Shown: positions 1 to 8,603, numbered from the stretch's first letter. The stretch is DNA of 64,000 bases from Kitasatospora sp. NBC_00240 (GCF_026342405.1 NZ_JAPEMU010000001.1:6944001-7008000), one strand, 5' to 3'. Notes: generated by a model not told the origin, from the letters alone. Program-made: numbers and translations.

Positions 1-229
1 TTCGGCCAGGGGGGTCGGCTCCGGTGTTCGAAGCGTCACACCTGGGCCTCGCCCGGCCCGGCCGGGACGGGATCGTTCGAATGGCACCCTACGGCAGCGC
101 CGGGGTGACCTGCCGGTAGCCCCCGGACCCACCTGACGGGCCGTGGGCCGAGCGCCATGCCGATCGCGATAGCCTGCCCTCGGCGCACAGCCGACCGGCA
201 CGCACGGGATCACGCGGAGGGCCATTCCA

Positions 230-664
230 ATGGCGGAGCACACCAGGGCGAGCATCACCATCGAGGCAACCCCGGCCGAGGTCATGGCCGTGATCGCCGA
301 CTTCGCCGCCTACCCGGCCTGGACGGGCGAGGTCAAGGAGATCGAGGTGCTGGAGACCGACGGCACCGGCCGGGGCGCCCAGGTCCGCCTGCTGCTCGAC
401 GCCGGCGCCATCCGCGACGAGCACGTGCTCGCCTACACCTGGGACGGCGACCGCGAGGTCGGCTGGACCCTGGTCAAGAGCCAGATGCTCCGCACCCTGG
501 ACGGCTCCTACACCCTGGCCCCGCTGAAGAGCGGCGGCACCGAGGTGACCTACCAGCTCGCCGTCGACGTCAAGATCCCGATGCTCGGCATGATCAAGCG
601 CAAGGCCGAGAAGGTCATCATCGACCGTGCGCTCGCCGGTCTGAAGAAGCGCGTCGAGGGCTGA
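230..664 (+). CDS. SRPBCC-family (polyketide cyclase/dehydrase-like) protein
   Basis: A 144-residue protein of the START/SRPBCC helix-grip fold, which binds hydrophobic ligands in a deep cavity. The N-terminal half (TRASITIEATPAEVMAVIAD, then FAAYPAWTGEVKEIEVLE) is the usual opening of the family: a beta strand, the 'P-x-E-V-x-x-V-I-x-D' helix and the 'Y-P-x-W' turn. The protein is a single domain with no signal peptide or membrane segment, so it should be cytosolic. The ATG is preceded by GGAGGG at a good distance. The next gene (an ArsA-like protein) begins 16 bases downstream on the same strand, so the two are probably cotranscribed. The same SRPBCC-ArsA pair exists in mycobacteria (Rv2185c-Rv2184c, from memory). 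Ligand and reaction are unknown. Confidence 0.85.
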   Translation: MAEHTRASITIEATPAEVMAVIADFAAYPAWTGEVKEIEVLETDGTGRGAQVRLLLDAGAIRDEHVLAYTWDGDREVGWTLVKSQMLRTLDGSYTLAPLKSGGTEVTYQLAVDVKIPMLGMIKRKAEKVIIDRALAGLKKRVEG

Positions 665-680
665 CGGCGGACCACCGGCG

Positions 681-1898
681 ATGACGGCGAACAGCTCCGA
701 CGCGACCCCCGCCGGCGCCGGCCGCCCGGCCCCGGCCCGCACCGTCCTGGTCAGCGGCGACGGCGGGACGGCCACCGTCGCCGCCGCCACCGCCCTGCAC
801 GCGGCCCGGCGGGGGCACCGCACCCTGCTGCTCGCCGCCGACGACCCGCACCGCACCCTGGACTCCCTGCTCGGCACCCGCCTGAGCGCGCAGCCCGTCG
901 AGTACGCCCCCGGGCTTCGGGTCGCGCGGATCGACGAGCAGGCCGTCTTCCGGCAGGCCCTCGGCGCGGTCGGCGACCGGCTGAAGCCCGCCCTGGACCT
1001 GCTCGGCGCCGACCCGCTGGACCCCGAGGAGCTGACCGCCCTCCCCGGCACCTCCCGGCTGGCCATGCTGCGGGCCCTGCACACCGCCGACGCCGAGGTG
1101 CTGGTCGTCCTCGCCCCGCGGCCCGCCGAACTCACCGCCGCGCTCGCCCTGCCCGAGCAGCTGGAGCGCTACCTCGCCCGGCTGCTCCCGGAGCAGCGCC
1201 AGGCCGCTCGGGCGCTGCGCCCGCTGCTGGCCGCGGTGGCCGGGGTCCCGATGCCCGCCGAGTGGCTCTACGAGGCCCGGACCAAGGCCGTCGCCGCGCT
1301 GGCCGACGCCCGGGCCGCGATCACCGCGCCCGGTACCTCGGTGCGCCTGGTGGTCGAGGCCGAGGCGTACCCGGTGGACGAGCTGCGCCGGATCAGGGCC
1401 GGCCTCGCCCTGCACGGCCTGCGGCCCGACGCCGTGGTCGTGCACCGCGCGCTGCCGGCCGCCGCCACCTCCTCGCCCGACCCGTGGCTCGCCGCGCTGG
1501 CCGGCCGCCAGCGCGAGCTGCTGGAGGCCCTGGCCGCCGAACTGGACGTGCCGCTGCTGGTCGGCGCCCTCCCCGAGGTGGCCCTGGAGGAGCTGGCCGA
1601 CCAGCTGTACGGCGACGGCGAGGGCCCGGCCCCCGCCGCCCCCGCGCCGTGGACGGTCGAGGACCGGCTGGCCGAGGAGGGCCTACTGGTCTGGCGGATC
1701 GGCCTGCCGGGCGCCGACCGGGCCGATCTGGACCTCGTCCGGCGCGGCGACGAGCTGGTGGTCGGCATCGGTGCGTACCGTCGGATCCTGGCGCTGCCGT
1801 CCGCGCTGCGCCGCTGCACCGTCACGGGTGCGGCCCTGGCCGACGGCGTGCTCGCCGTGCGCTTCGCCCCTGACCCGGCGCTCTGGCCCCGGGGCTGA
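681..1898 (+). CDS. ArsA-family ATPase-like protein with degenerate P-loop
   Basis: A 405-residue protein with the ArsA/GET3 layout: an N-terminal P-loop-like strand-turn-helix (residues about 21-40), a long alpha-rich middle, and a C-terminal Hsp20-like beta domain (about 334-405, starting GLLVWRIGLPG) of the kind found at the end of actinobacterial ArsA homologues. The deviant Walker A motif expected as GKGGVGKS reads GDGGTATV here (residues 26-33), so both the signature lysine and the P-loop lysine are absent. Nucleotide hydrolysis by the usual chemistry is therefore doubtful, and a pseudo-ATPase or scaffolding role is possible. It follows the SRPBCC gene closely and precedes the DUF5304-type gene. 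There is no evidence for arsenite transport; the family name is historical. Confidence 0.8.
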   Translation: MTANSSDATPAGAGRPAPARTVLVSGDGGTATVAAATALHAARRGHRTLLLAADDPHRTLDSLLGTRLSAQPVEYAPGLRVARIDEQAVFRQALGAVGDRLKPALDLLGADPLDPEELTALPGTSRLAMLRALHTADAEVLVVLAPRPAELTAALALPEQLERYLARLLPEQRQAARALRPLLAAVAGVPMPAEWLYEARTKAVAALADARAAITAPGTSVRLVVEAEAYPVDELRRIRAGLALHGLRPDAVVVHRALPAAATSSPDPWLAALAGRQRELLEALAAELDVPLLVGALPEVALEELADQLYGDGEGPAPAAPAPWTVEDRLAEEGLLVWRIGLPGADRADLDLVRRGDELVVGIGAYRRILALPSALRRCTVTGAALADGVLAVRFAPDPALWPRG

Positions 1899-1910
1899 CC
1901 GGCGGATTCC

Positions 1911-1948
1911 GGTAGCGTCGAGGGAGGCGGCCGCGGGTGCGGCCGCAG
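1911..1948 (+). promoter_or_regulatory. possible -10 (TAGCGT) and short inverted repeat before the DUF5304-type gene
   Basis: The 67-base gap holds a TAGCGT hexamer near 1913 and a perfect inverted repeat GCGGCCGC-gggt-GCGGCCGC just after it, followed by GAGGAGG and the ATG at 1966. This could be a separate promoter or a leader hairpin. No convincing -35 is visible. Confidence 0.25.
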
Positions 1949-1965
1949 CTGAGGAGGCGCCCGCG

Positions 1966-2451
1966 ATGACCACTGCCGACGACCGGACCGGCCGGCCCGC
2001 CGAGGAGAGCGCCGACCGGGGGCGCCCCGGCGACAGCGACGGCCCCGAGGCCGGACCCGGCCTGGGCGGGCGGCGGGACGCCGGCCCGGAGCATCCGTTC
2101 GGTCCGGAGCTCGGCCTGCTGGTGGACGAGGTCCGGCGGCTCGCCAGGGCCGTCGGGGAGAAGGCGGAGGAGGCCGGTGTGCCGCAGTTCGCGGCGGCGG
2201 CCCTCGGTTCGCTGGGTTCGCTCGCCTCGGGCGGTTCGCCGGGCTCCCTGGGATCGCTCTCCGAGCTGCCGGGCGCGCTGCGTGCGAAGCACCCCGAGGT
2301 CTACGGACACCTCTCCGCGGCCGGCGGTGAACTGCTCGCCGCCTATCGGGCCGCTGTCTCCGGGCATGAACGCCGGTGGGCGGCCGGGGACAGTGCCCGC
2401 AGTGAGCACATTGACCTCGACACGCCTGACGGACCGTCCGACAAGGAGTGA
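1966..2451 (+). CDS. DUF5304-type conserved hypothetical protein
   Basis: A 161-residue acidic protein. The first 45 residues are disordered and rich in Asp, Glu, Gly and Arg. A helical stretch (HPFGPELGLLVDEVRRLARAV...) follows, then a Gly/Ser-rich linker (LGSLGSLASGGSPGSLGSL), then a conserved-looking C-terminal block ending in AAGGELLAAYRAAVSGHERRW and an acidic tail. That C-terminal block resembles streptomycete DUF5304 proteins encoded next to glucokinase; the assignment is from memory. The ATG at 1966 is chosen because GAGGAGG lies 8 bases upstream. The function is unknown; it has no membrane segment or signal peptide. Confidence 0.65.
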   Translation: MTTADDRTGRPAEESADRGRPGDSDGPEAGPGLGGRRDAGPEHPFGPELGLLVDEVRRLARAVGEKAEEAGVPQFAAAALGSLGSLASGGSPGSLGSLSELPGALRAKHPEVYGHLSAAGGELLAAYRAAVSGHERRWAAGDSARSEHIDLDTPDGPSDKE

Positions 2452-2644
2452 ATCACCAGGTCAGGCATGGTTACTCAGGGCGGACGGGAGCTGACGCAGC
2501 GATTCGAAACGTACGACTTTTGAAAGCGGACAGCCATGTTCCCACGGGATTGCTTTCGGATAATGTAGGCGCCGGTGTGTACGGGAGCAGGTTTGGACGG
2601 TACCTTTCCGTCCAGCGGGAACGAGATGAATAGCTGAGGGACAC
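2452..2644 (+). promoter_or_regulatory. glkA upstream region
   Basis: This 193-base gap before glucokinase is AT-richer than its surroundings. It holds a TAATGT-like -10 (2561-2566, in 'cggataatgtagg') and, between that and the gene, an inverted repeat GGACGG-taccttt-CCGTCC (2595-2613) that would sit in the 5' leader. The glucokinase ATG follows a GAGGG ribosome-binding site. The -35 is not clear. Confidence 0.35.
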
Positions 2645-3589
2645 ATGGCTCTGACCATCGGCGTCGATGTCGGCGGTACCAAGATTGCGGCCGGCGTGGT
2701 CGACGAGGCAGGCGAGATCCTGGCCCGGACCCGGGTACCCACCCCGGCCGACCCCCAGTGGGCGGTCGATGCCATCGCACAGGCAGTACGCGAGCTCAAG
2801 GAACTGCACCCGGACGTGACGGCGGTGGGCGTAGGGGCCCCCGGCTTCGTCGACCGGGACCGCTCCACGGTGATCTTCGCGCCCAACATCGACTGGGAGA
2901 ACGAACCGCTCAAGGCCCGGATCGAGGAGCTCACCGGCCTGGAGACGGTCGTCGAGAACGACGCCAACTGCGCGGCCTGGGCCGAGTTCCGGTTCGGCGC
3001 GGCGGCGGCCCACTCCGACATGGTGCTGATCACCGTCGGTACCGGCATCGGCGGCGGCATCGTCCTGGACGGCCGCCTGCACCGCGGCCGGTTCGGCGTG
3101 GCCGGCGAGATCGGCCACCTCAACATGGTCCCCGACGGCCTGCTCTGCGGCTGCGGCGGCAAGGGCTGCTGGGAGCAGTACGGCTCCGGCCGCGCGCTGC
3201 GCCGCTACGGCCGCGAGAAGTCCGCCGCCGACCCGGTGCGCGGCAAGCGGATGCTGGAGCTCAACGACGGCGTCGCCGAGACCATCCGGGGCATCCACAT
3301 CACCGAGGCCGCCGAGGACGGCGACCCGCTGGCCCTGGAGTGCTACGACGAGCTGGCCGACTGGCTCGGCCGCGGCATGGCCGACCTGGCCGCCCTCTTC
3401 GACCCGGGCGTCTTCGTGCTCGGCGGCGGCGTCTCCGACTCCGGCCGGCTGCTGCTCGACCCGGTCGCCAAGTCCTTCCAGCGCTACCTGACCGGCGGCG
3501 TCCACCGCCCGCGTGCCGAGGTCGTGCTGGCGTCGATGGGTTCGGCCGCCGGCATCGCCGGCGCGGGCGACCTGGCCCGCACCGTCTGA
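2645..3589 (+). CDS. glkA: ROK-family glucokinase
   Basis: This enzyme phosphorylates glucose to glucose 6-phosphate. In streptomycetes the orthologue (SCO2126) is also needed for glucose repression. The 314-residue protein has the ROK layout: an N-terminal phosphate-binding strand (IGVDVGGTKIA, about residues 5-15), the ENDANCAAWAEF segment carrying the catalytic Asp region (about 103-114), the glycine-rich VGTGIGGG turn, the ROK signature EIGHLN, and the zinc-binding CGCGGKGCWE loop, which gives the His plus three Cys ligands. Length is normal for the family. It is flanked upstream by its own leader region and downstream by a very strong hairpin, so it is probably monocistronic. Confidence 0.95.
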   Translation: MALTIGVDVGGTKIAAGVVDEAGEILARTRVPTPADPQWAVDAIAQAVRELKELHPDVTAVGVGAPGFVDRDRSTVIFAPNIDWENEPLKARIEELTGLETVVENDANCAAWAEFRFGAAAAHSDMVLITVGTGIGGGIVLDGRLHRGRFGVAGEIGHLNMVPDGLLCGCGGKGCWEQYGSGRALRRYGREKSAADPVRGKRMLELNDGVAETIRGIHITEAAEDGDPLALECYDELADWLGRGMADLAALFDPGVFVLGGGVSDSGRLLLDPVAKSFQRYLTGGVHRPRAEVVLASMGSAAGIAGAGDLARTV

Positions 3590-3637
3590 TCCGCAAAACC
3601 CGACCGGTCGGCCCGTACGACCCGGTCACTGCTTCGC

Positions 3638-3680
3638 CGACGGCGGGGCGGGGAGGCCCTCACCCCCCGCCCCGCCGTCG
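3638..3680 (+). terminator. strong hairpin terminator after glkA
   Basis: A perfect 16-bp inverted repeat (CGACGGCGGGGCGGGG at 3638-3653, complement at 3665-3680) encloses an 11-base loop, 49 bases after the glkA stop. It has no U-run, which is common for streptomycete hairpin terminators. Confidence 0.7.
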
Positions 3681-3881
3681 CGGCGTTCTCCGGCCGGCCG
3701 CCGCTGCCGGTCCGGCTGCCCGTGACGGCCCCGCCGCCGTCGTCCCGGCGTGCCTCCTGCCGGCCGGCGCGGTGTTCCCGACACGCGTCCCCGTCCCGTC
3801 GCGGCGTTCCTGGCCCGCACCGGCCGGTGCCGGGCCTATGGTGGCCGGTGGACCGCCCGAGGCGCAGGAGGGGACGACACC

Positions 3882-4703
3882 GTGACCGACCAGCCCCGGA
3901 GCCCCGGGCCGCCGCCGCTTCGGACGCCCCGGGCCCGCCCGGCCCCGCCCGCCCTGCCGGCCTCGGGGCCGGGGCCGGACGGCGGCCACCGGGTACGCCT
4001 GCTCAGCTACAACATCCGCTCCCTGCGCGACGACCGGCGCGCCCTGGCCCGGGTCGTCCGGGCCTGCGAGCCCGACGTGGTCTGCGTCCAGGAGTCCCCG
4101 CGCTACTGGCGCCCCGGCGGTCAGGCCGCCTGGCTGGCCCGGCGGACCGGTACCGAGATCCTGGCCGGGGGCGGGCGGATCGCGGCCGGCCCGCTGCTGC
4201 TCGGCCGCCCTGGCCTCGAAGTCCTCGCCGTCCGGGACCGGCTCCTGCCCAAGACCCGCGGCCTGCACGCCCGCGGGTTCGCCACCGCCCTGCTCCGGGC
4301 CGGCGACAGCGCCGCCTTCTCGGTCACCAGCTGTCACCTCAGCCTGGACCCTTCGGAGCGGTACACCCAGTTCGAGCTGCTGCCGGAGCAGATCGCGCCG
4401 GGGGAGCACGGGGTGATCGCCGGCGACTTCAACGAGCATCCCGACGGCCCGGGCTGGCAGCTTCTCGCCGGACGGCTCCAGGACGGCCATCCGACCGCGC
4501 CCTGGGGCGGCACCTTCACGTCCGTCCCCGACAACCCCTACCAGCGCATCGACGCGGTCTTCGCGACGCCCGGCGTCCAGGTGCTGGCCTGCGGCGTCCC
4601 GCACGGCCTGCCCGGGGTCGACGAGGCCGACCTGCGGGCCGCCACCGACCACCTGCCGGTGCTCGCCGTGCTGGAGATCCCGGCGCCGACCGGGTGGCCG
4701 TGA
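3882..4703 (+). CDS. endonuclease/exonuclease/phosphatase (EEP) family protein
   Basis: A 273-residue protein of the DNase I/EEP fold. After a 40-residue Pro/Arg-rich leader the core begins with VRLLSYNIRSLRDD (metal-side Asn). It continues with VVCVQESP (metal-ligand Glu), HARGFATALL, SCHLSL (catalytic His region), VIAGDFNEHP (the diagnostic GDFN) and ends with ATDHLPVLAVLEI (catalytic TDHxP). All key residues are present, so it should be an active metal-dependent hydrolase, but the fold cuts many phosphodiesters and the substrate cannot be read. GTG at 3882 is chosen because AGGAGGGG lies just upstream; a longer reading from further upstream is only Arg/Pro-rich filler. Confidence 0.85.
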   Translation: MTDQPRSPGPPPLRTPRARPAPPALPASGPGPDGGHRVRLLSYNIRSLRDDRRALARVVRACEPDVVCVQESPRYWRPGGQAAWLARRTGTEILAGGGRIAAGPLLLGRPGLEVLAVRDRLLPKTRGLHARGFATALLRAGDSAAFSVTSCHLSLDPSERYTQFELLPEQIAPGEHGVIAGDFNEHPDGPGWQLLAGRLQDGHPTAPWGGTFTSVPDNPYQRIDAVFATPGVQVLACGVPHGLPGVDEADLRAATDHLPVLAVLEIPAPTGWP

Positions 4704-4755
4704 GCGGTCCCGTCGGGGTGCCGGCCCACGTCCGGGGGAGGGGCGGCGGGGCGGT

Positions 4756-5778
4756 TCAGTGGATGTCCGCGCCCACGATCACGCCGCCGCGCACGGTGTA
4801 GGTGCCGGCGAACACCCGGTGGCCGCCGTCGTTCTGCACGGCGTCCAGGACGACACCCACCACCGGGCCGTTCACCGACGTGACGGTCAGGTTGTCCCGG
4901 GCGGTGGAGGCGAAGCCCGCCTTGAAGTCCTGGTACGAGGAGTTGAGGTTCTTGCCGCCCAGCGCCCAGGCGGTCGGGTAGTCCTTGGCGTTGACGGCGG
5001 CGTAGTACGCCTCGACGGTCGCCCGGGCGTCCGCGGCCGGTGCGCCTGCGCCGCCGGCCGAGGCGGCGGGCGGGGAGGCACCCGACGGGGCGCCGGTGGC
5101 CTGCGGGGCCGTGGTCGCCTGCGAGCTCGTCGCCGCCGGGTCGACCCGCCACTGCCCGGTGGCGTCGGCCAAGCCGGAGTCCAGCGTGAACTGGACCTTT
5201 GCGAGGGTGGAGCCGGCCGGCAGCTGGAAGGAGATGAACCCCAGAGCGGTGTCCCCGGGCGCGACGTTCACGGTGGCGGGGAAGGGCGGCCCGGCCTGTG
5301 TGGTGACGAAGATGTCGGCGTTGAACCCCTGGCCCTGGCCGTCGATCACCTGGGCACCGTTGGAGGGGGCGTCGGAGTAGACGGCGGTCCCGATGTTGTG
5401 CAGGCGGAACTGCACGGACACCAGCCGGTTGCCGGCCCTCGGGGTGGAGAACTGGTCGTTCGGCGCGGCCGGGTCGACCACCTGCGTCACGGTCACCGCC
5501 ATCCGGGACCCGGACGCGCTGCCGGGCAGCTCCAGGGTGTCCCCGACCTGTGCCCGCGCGGCCGTCCCGCCGTTTCCGCCGTTCCCGCCGGAGGGTCCGG
5601 ACGGTAACCCGGCGGACCCGGACGCCGCCGTCGATCCGGCCGGTGCGGTGGAGCCCGCTGCGGTGGAGGCCTTCGACGCGGGCTCGGTCTCGATCGAGTG
5701 TGCGGAGCAGCCGGCCAGCGTGGCCAGTGTCAGGCCGGCCAGCAGCGAGACCGCACGGACGACAGGGGTGGCACGCAT
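4756..5778 (-). CDS. DUF4352 lipoprotein
   Basis: A 340-residue predicted lipoprotein. From the ATG at 5778 (GGGAGG 8 bases upstream) the sequence reads MRATPVVRAVSLLAGLTLAT then LAGC, a clear signal peptide with a lipobox Cys at about residue 24. A low-complexity Ala/Ser/Gly/Pro linker is followed by an immunoglobulin-like DUF4352 domain (about 75-215; typical GNRLVSVQFRLHNIG strand). A second Pro/Ala linker then leads to an NTF2-like C-terminal domain (VEAYYAAVNAKDYPTAWAL..., about 255-340). This suggests a surface-anchored protein with two interaction modules. It has its own upstream gap and no obvious partner gene. Confidence 0.8.
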   Translation of the reverse strand: MRATPVVRAVSLLAGLTLATLAGCSAHSIETEPASKASTAAGSTAPAGSTAASGSAGLPSGPSGGNGGNGGTAARAQVGDTLELPGSASGSRMAVTVTQVVDPAAPNDQFSTPRAGNRLVSVQFRLHNIGTAVYSDAPSNGAQVIDGQGQGFNADIFVTTQAGPPFPATVNVAPGDTALGFISFQLPAGSTLAKVQFTLDSGLADATGQWRVDPAATSSQATTAPQATGAPSGASPPAASAGGAGAPAADARATVEAYYAAVNAKDYPTAWALGGKNLNSSYQDFKAGFASTARDNLTVTSVNGPVVGVVLDAVQNDGGHRVFAGTYTVRGGVIVGADIH

Positions 5779-5842
5779 GGCCGTCGCCTCCCGGAGGAGC
5801 CGGAACCGGGCGGACACCCGGCCCTACCACCGTAGGCGGCGG

Positions 5843-5872
5843 CCCACCCGCCCGCGCGCCCGGACGGGTGGG
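5843..5872 (-). terminator. hairpin between two minus-strand genes
   Basis: Arms CCCACCCG (5843-5850) and CGGGTGGG (5865-5872) flank a 14-base loop, downstream of the membrane-protein gene that ends at 5939 and upstream of the lipoprotein gene. Probably a terminator for the former. Confidence 0.45.
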
Positions 5873-5938
5873 GCGGCGGTGCCGCGCGGGGGCCGTCCGC
5901 GGCGGGCGCCGCCGTGCGGACGGACGACCGCGCGGGAG

Positions 5939-6703
5939 TCAGACGACCGCGCCGCCGTGCGGGTCCTCGTCCTCGTCCTCGTCGCGGTCCTTCATCCGGA
6001 CGACCAGGGTGACGAAGCCGCCGAGGAAGGCGGTGACGCCGACCCAGGCCGGCCAGCCGGCCACCTCCTGCCAGAACACGGCGTCGAAGAGCAGCAGCGC
6101 CGGGCCGCCGAGCACGGCGAGCCAGGCGAACTTGGAGGTGACGTCGGCCTCGGGGAGCGGCGGGGGCTCCGGCGGCACGAAGTGGCCCTCGTCCGGGTCC
6201 TCGGCGGCCTCGTAGTCGCGCGGGCCCGCGGCCGGGACGACCGGCTGCGAGGGGCGCGGGCGGGGCTGCGGGGCCAGGTCGGAGAGGTCGGTCGCGGCGC
6301 TCCCCGGGCCGCTCCTGAACTCGCCCTTGCCCCGCAGGTTCTCGCTCTCGGGCCAGTCCGGGGCGTTCAGGCCGACGGGTTCGTCGAACTGCGCGACCAG
6401 GGCGGCGAAGATCTCGTCCTGCTCGGCCTGGCTGCGTTCGGGCACCCGCCGGGCCGGCGGCGCCGCGCCCGGCTCGGCCGCGCCCGCGGCAGTGCCCGCG
6501 GCACCCCCGGCGGCCGTGGGTCCGGTACCGCCCGCGGCTCCGGCCCCGCCCCCGGCGGCCGTGCCGCCGACGGGCTCGGCGGCAGGCCCCCCGGCGCCGT
6601 CACCGGCGTCCGGGCGCTCGTCCGCCGGCTCCTCGGCAGCCTTCTTCAGACCGTCCTCGCGGGGCGGTTCGTCCTCGCTGCCCGCCGTGCTGCTCTCGTG
6701 CAC
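5939..6703 (-). CDS. hypothetical membrane protein with long acidic/Ala-Gly-rich cytoplasmic region
   Basis: A 254-residue protein with no recognised name. The first 90 residues are acidic and then Ala/Gly/Pro-rich. A short helix follows (SQAEQDEIFAALVAQFDEP), then a region rich in Trp, Pro and Glu ending in the conserved-looking VPPEPPPLPEADVTSK. Two hydrophobic segments near the C-terminus (FAWLAVLGGPALLLFDAVFW and WPAWVGVTAFLGGFVTLVV) end in a charged DRDEDEDEDP tail. Similar small proteins, with the 'PPEPPPLP' block before two membrane spans, are common in streptomycetes. GTG at 6703 lies 11 bases past the stop of the upstream esterase gene, so the two are likely cotranscribed. Function unknown. 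Confidence 0.7.
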   Translation of the reverse strand: MHESSTAGSEDEPPREDGLKKAAEEPADERPDAGDGAGGPAAEPVGGTAAGGGAGAAGGTGPTAAGGAAGTAAGAAEPGAAPPARRVPERSQAEQDEIFAALVAQFDEPVGLNAPDWPESENLRGKGEFRSGPGSAATDLSDLAPQPRPRPSQPVVPAAGPRDYEAAEDPDEGHFVPPEPPPLPEADVTSKFAWLAVLGGPALLLFDAVFWQEVAGWPAWVGVTAFLGGFVTLVVRMKDRDEDEDEDPHGGAVV

Positions 6704-6713
6704 TTCCGGCCCT

Positions 6714-7508
6714 TCAGCCTTGGTGATCGTCGGATTCGACCCGGGTGGCACCCGTCGCGAGCGAAGGGGCCAGCCGTCGGATGAAGTCCAGACTCGCCCC
6801 GAATATTTCCGCCGCGTCGTGGTCCAGCGTCGCGACGTGGAAACTGCGCTCGCACAGTCGCTCCGTCACGTCGGTCGAGGATATCCGGGCGAGGACCAGT
6901 TCCGAGTTGGCCGGCGAGACCACGTGGTCCTGCGGGCTGTGGAAGAGCAGCACGGGCTGACGCACCTGCGGGAGCTTCGCCTGGACGTCCTTCCACAGCA
7001 GGGACAGCGACCAGGCGGCGTGCAGCGGGGTGCGGTCGTAGCCGACCTCGTGGGAGCCCTCCAGCGCGATGTCGTCGGCCACCCCGGGCAGGCTCGGCAC
7101 CACGTGCCGCAGCACCGGGAGCAGCACGCTCGCGGGGTTGTCGGAGCGCACCGACGGGTTGACCAGCACCACGCCGGCGACCGCCGGGCCGTGCACGGCC
7201 GCCAGTCGCAGGGCCAGCGAGCCGCCCATCGACAGGGCGAGGACGAAGACCTGCTCGCAGCTCTCGCTCAGGGCCAGGAACTCTCGTTCGACCTCGGCGT
7301 ACCAGTCCTCCCAGCGGGTGACCTGCATGTCCTGCCAGCGGGTGCCGTGCCCGGGCAGCAGCGGCAGCGAGACGGTGAGGCCGGCCTCGACCAGGTGGTC
7401 CGCCCAGGGGCGCAGCGACTGCGGGGAGCCGGTGAAGCCGTGGCAGAGCAGGACGCCGACCGGGCCGCCCCGGTGGTGGAAGGGCTCGGCACCGGGCAGC
7501 AGCGGCAT
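6714..7508 (-). CDS. alpha/beta hydrolase (carboxylesterase / monoacylglycerol lipase type)
   Basis: A 264-residue serine esterase. Visible are the oxyanion loop LLCHGFTGSP, the GHG turn (LLPGHGTRW), the nucleophile elbow LALSMGGSLAL (Ser), the acid in HSPQDHVVSP (Asp) and the C-terminal histidine in ATLDHDAAEI, in the order and spacing of Est30-like carboxylesterases. It is single-domain and cytosolic, with no signal peptide. ATG at 7508 is preferred because AAGGAG stands 9 bases upstream. It is divergent from the acyltransferase gene at 7716 and shares a 207-base intergenic region with it. The neighbouring acyltransferase makes a lipid-related role plausible, but that is inference. Confidence 0.88.
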   Translation of the reverse strand: MPLLPGAEPFHHRGGPVGVLLCHGFTGSPQSLRPWADHLVEAGLTVSLPLLPGHGTRWQDMQVTRWEDWYAEVEREFLALSESCEQVFVLALSMGGSLALRLAAVHGPAVAGVVLVNPSVRSDNPASVLLPVLRHVVPSLPGVADDIALEGSHEVGYDRTPLHAAWSLSLLWKDVQAKLPQVRQPVLLFHSPQDHVVSPANSELVLARISSTDVTERLCERSFHVATLDHDAAEIFGASLDFIRRLAPSLATGATRVESDDHQG

Positions 7509-7715
7509 GAGTGGGGGCTCCTTCGCGTTCGCGGGGGTCGGCGACCGCGCGCGGGTGGCCCGGGCGGGAGCGCTGGAGCCGCATCGTCCCACGCGCCGGG
7601 TCGGCTCGTACACCCCGCCGGGAGGCCCTGCGCACCCCGCCGGGGCGGGGCGGCGGCACCGGGGAGGGCCGCTGGGCATTAGGATCGACCGGTCCGCTAA
7701 ACAGGAGGCCCGGCG

Positions 7716-8603
7716 TTGTTCTACCGACTGATGAAGATGATCGTCGCGCCATTGCTACGGATCTTCTTCCGGCCGTGGATGGAGGGGGCGGAGAACATCC
7801 CCGAAGAGGGTGCCGCGATCATCGCGAGCAACCACCTCTCCTTCTCGGACTCCTTCTTCCTGCCCGCGCTCATGAAGCGCCGGGTGACCTTCATCGCCAA
7901 GGCGGAGTACTTCAACACCCCCGGGGTGAAGGGCAAGTTGACCGCGGCCTTCTTCAAGGGCGTCGGCCAGCTCCCGGTCGACCGCTCGGGTGTCCGCGGC
8001 GCCGGCGAGGCGGCGATCCGCAGCGCGGTCGCGGTGATCGAGCGCGGTGAGCTGTTCGGCGTCTACCCCGAGGGCACCCGCTCGCCCGACGGCAAGCTGT
8101 ACCGGGGCAAGGTCGGCGGCCTGGCCCGGGTCGCGCTGGCGACCGGCGCGCCGGTGATCCCGGTGGCCATGATCGACACCGAGAAGGTGCAGCCGCCCGG
8201 CCAGGTGGTCCCCAACTTCGGCATCCGTCCCGGCATCCGGATCGGCCGCCCGCTCGACTTCTCCCGCTACCAGGGGATGGAGAACGACCGGTTCATCCTG
8301 CGTTCGGTGACGGACGAGGTGATGTACGAGATCATGCGCCTGTCCGGCCAGGAGTACGTGGACATCTACGCGACCGCCGCGAAGCGGCAGATCGCCGACG
8401 AGAAGAAGCGCACCGACGCCGACCGCAAGGCCGCCCAGAAGGCCGAGCAGGCCGCCCTGAAGGCGGAGCGGGCCGAGGCGGAGAAGGCCGAGAAGGCCGC
8501 AGCCGAACAGGCGGCGGCCGAGCAGGCCGAGCAGGCCGGGCAGGAGGCCGGGACCGGCCGGGAGCAGAAGGCCGACGACGAGAAGGACAGCGGTCAGGCC
8601 TAG
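7716..8603 (+). CDS. 1-acyl-sn-glycerol-3-phosphate acyltransferase (PlsC) family protein
   Basis: This protein should transfer an acyl group to a lysophosphatidate-like acceptor at the inner membrane face. It has 295 residues. Motif I is NHLSFSD (HX4D, about residues 38-44), motif II sits in FFKGVGQLPVDR, motif III is YPEGTRSPDGKLYRGKVG and motif IV is APVIPVAM, all in order. The last 75 residues form a charged Ala/Glu/Lys helix typical of a coiled coil and are not part of the fold. The start is TTG at 7716, with AGGAGG 7 bases upstream and MFYRLMKMIVAP as a short hydrophobic anchor. It is followed after 24 bases by the sensor kinase gene. Its position corresponds to mycobacterial Rv2182c. 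Confidence 0.88.
   Translation: MFYRLMKMIVAPLLRIFFRPWMEGAENIPEEGAAIIASNHLSFSDSFFLPALMKRRVTFIAKAEYFNTPGVKGKLTAAFFKGVGQLPVDRSGVRGAGEAAIRSAVAVIERGELFGVYPEGTRSPDGKLYRGKVGGLARVALATGAPVIPVAMIDTEKVQPPGQVVPNFGIRPGIRIGRPLDFSRYQGMENDRFILRSVTDEVMYEIMRLSGQEYVDIYATAAKRQIADEKKRTDADRKAAQKAEQAALKAERAEAEKAEKAAAEQAAAEQAEQAGQEAGTGREQKADDEKDSGQA

Noticed and set aside
1..229. A partial gene at the left edge
   Set aside because: No frame shows recognisable protein motifs; the stretch looks like a promoter region (possible -10 near 168), but nothing could be supported.
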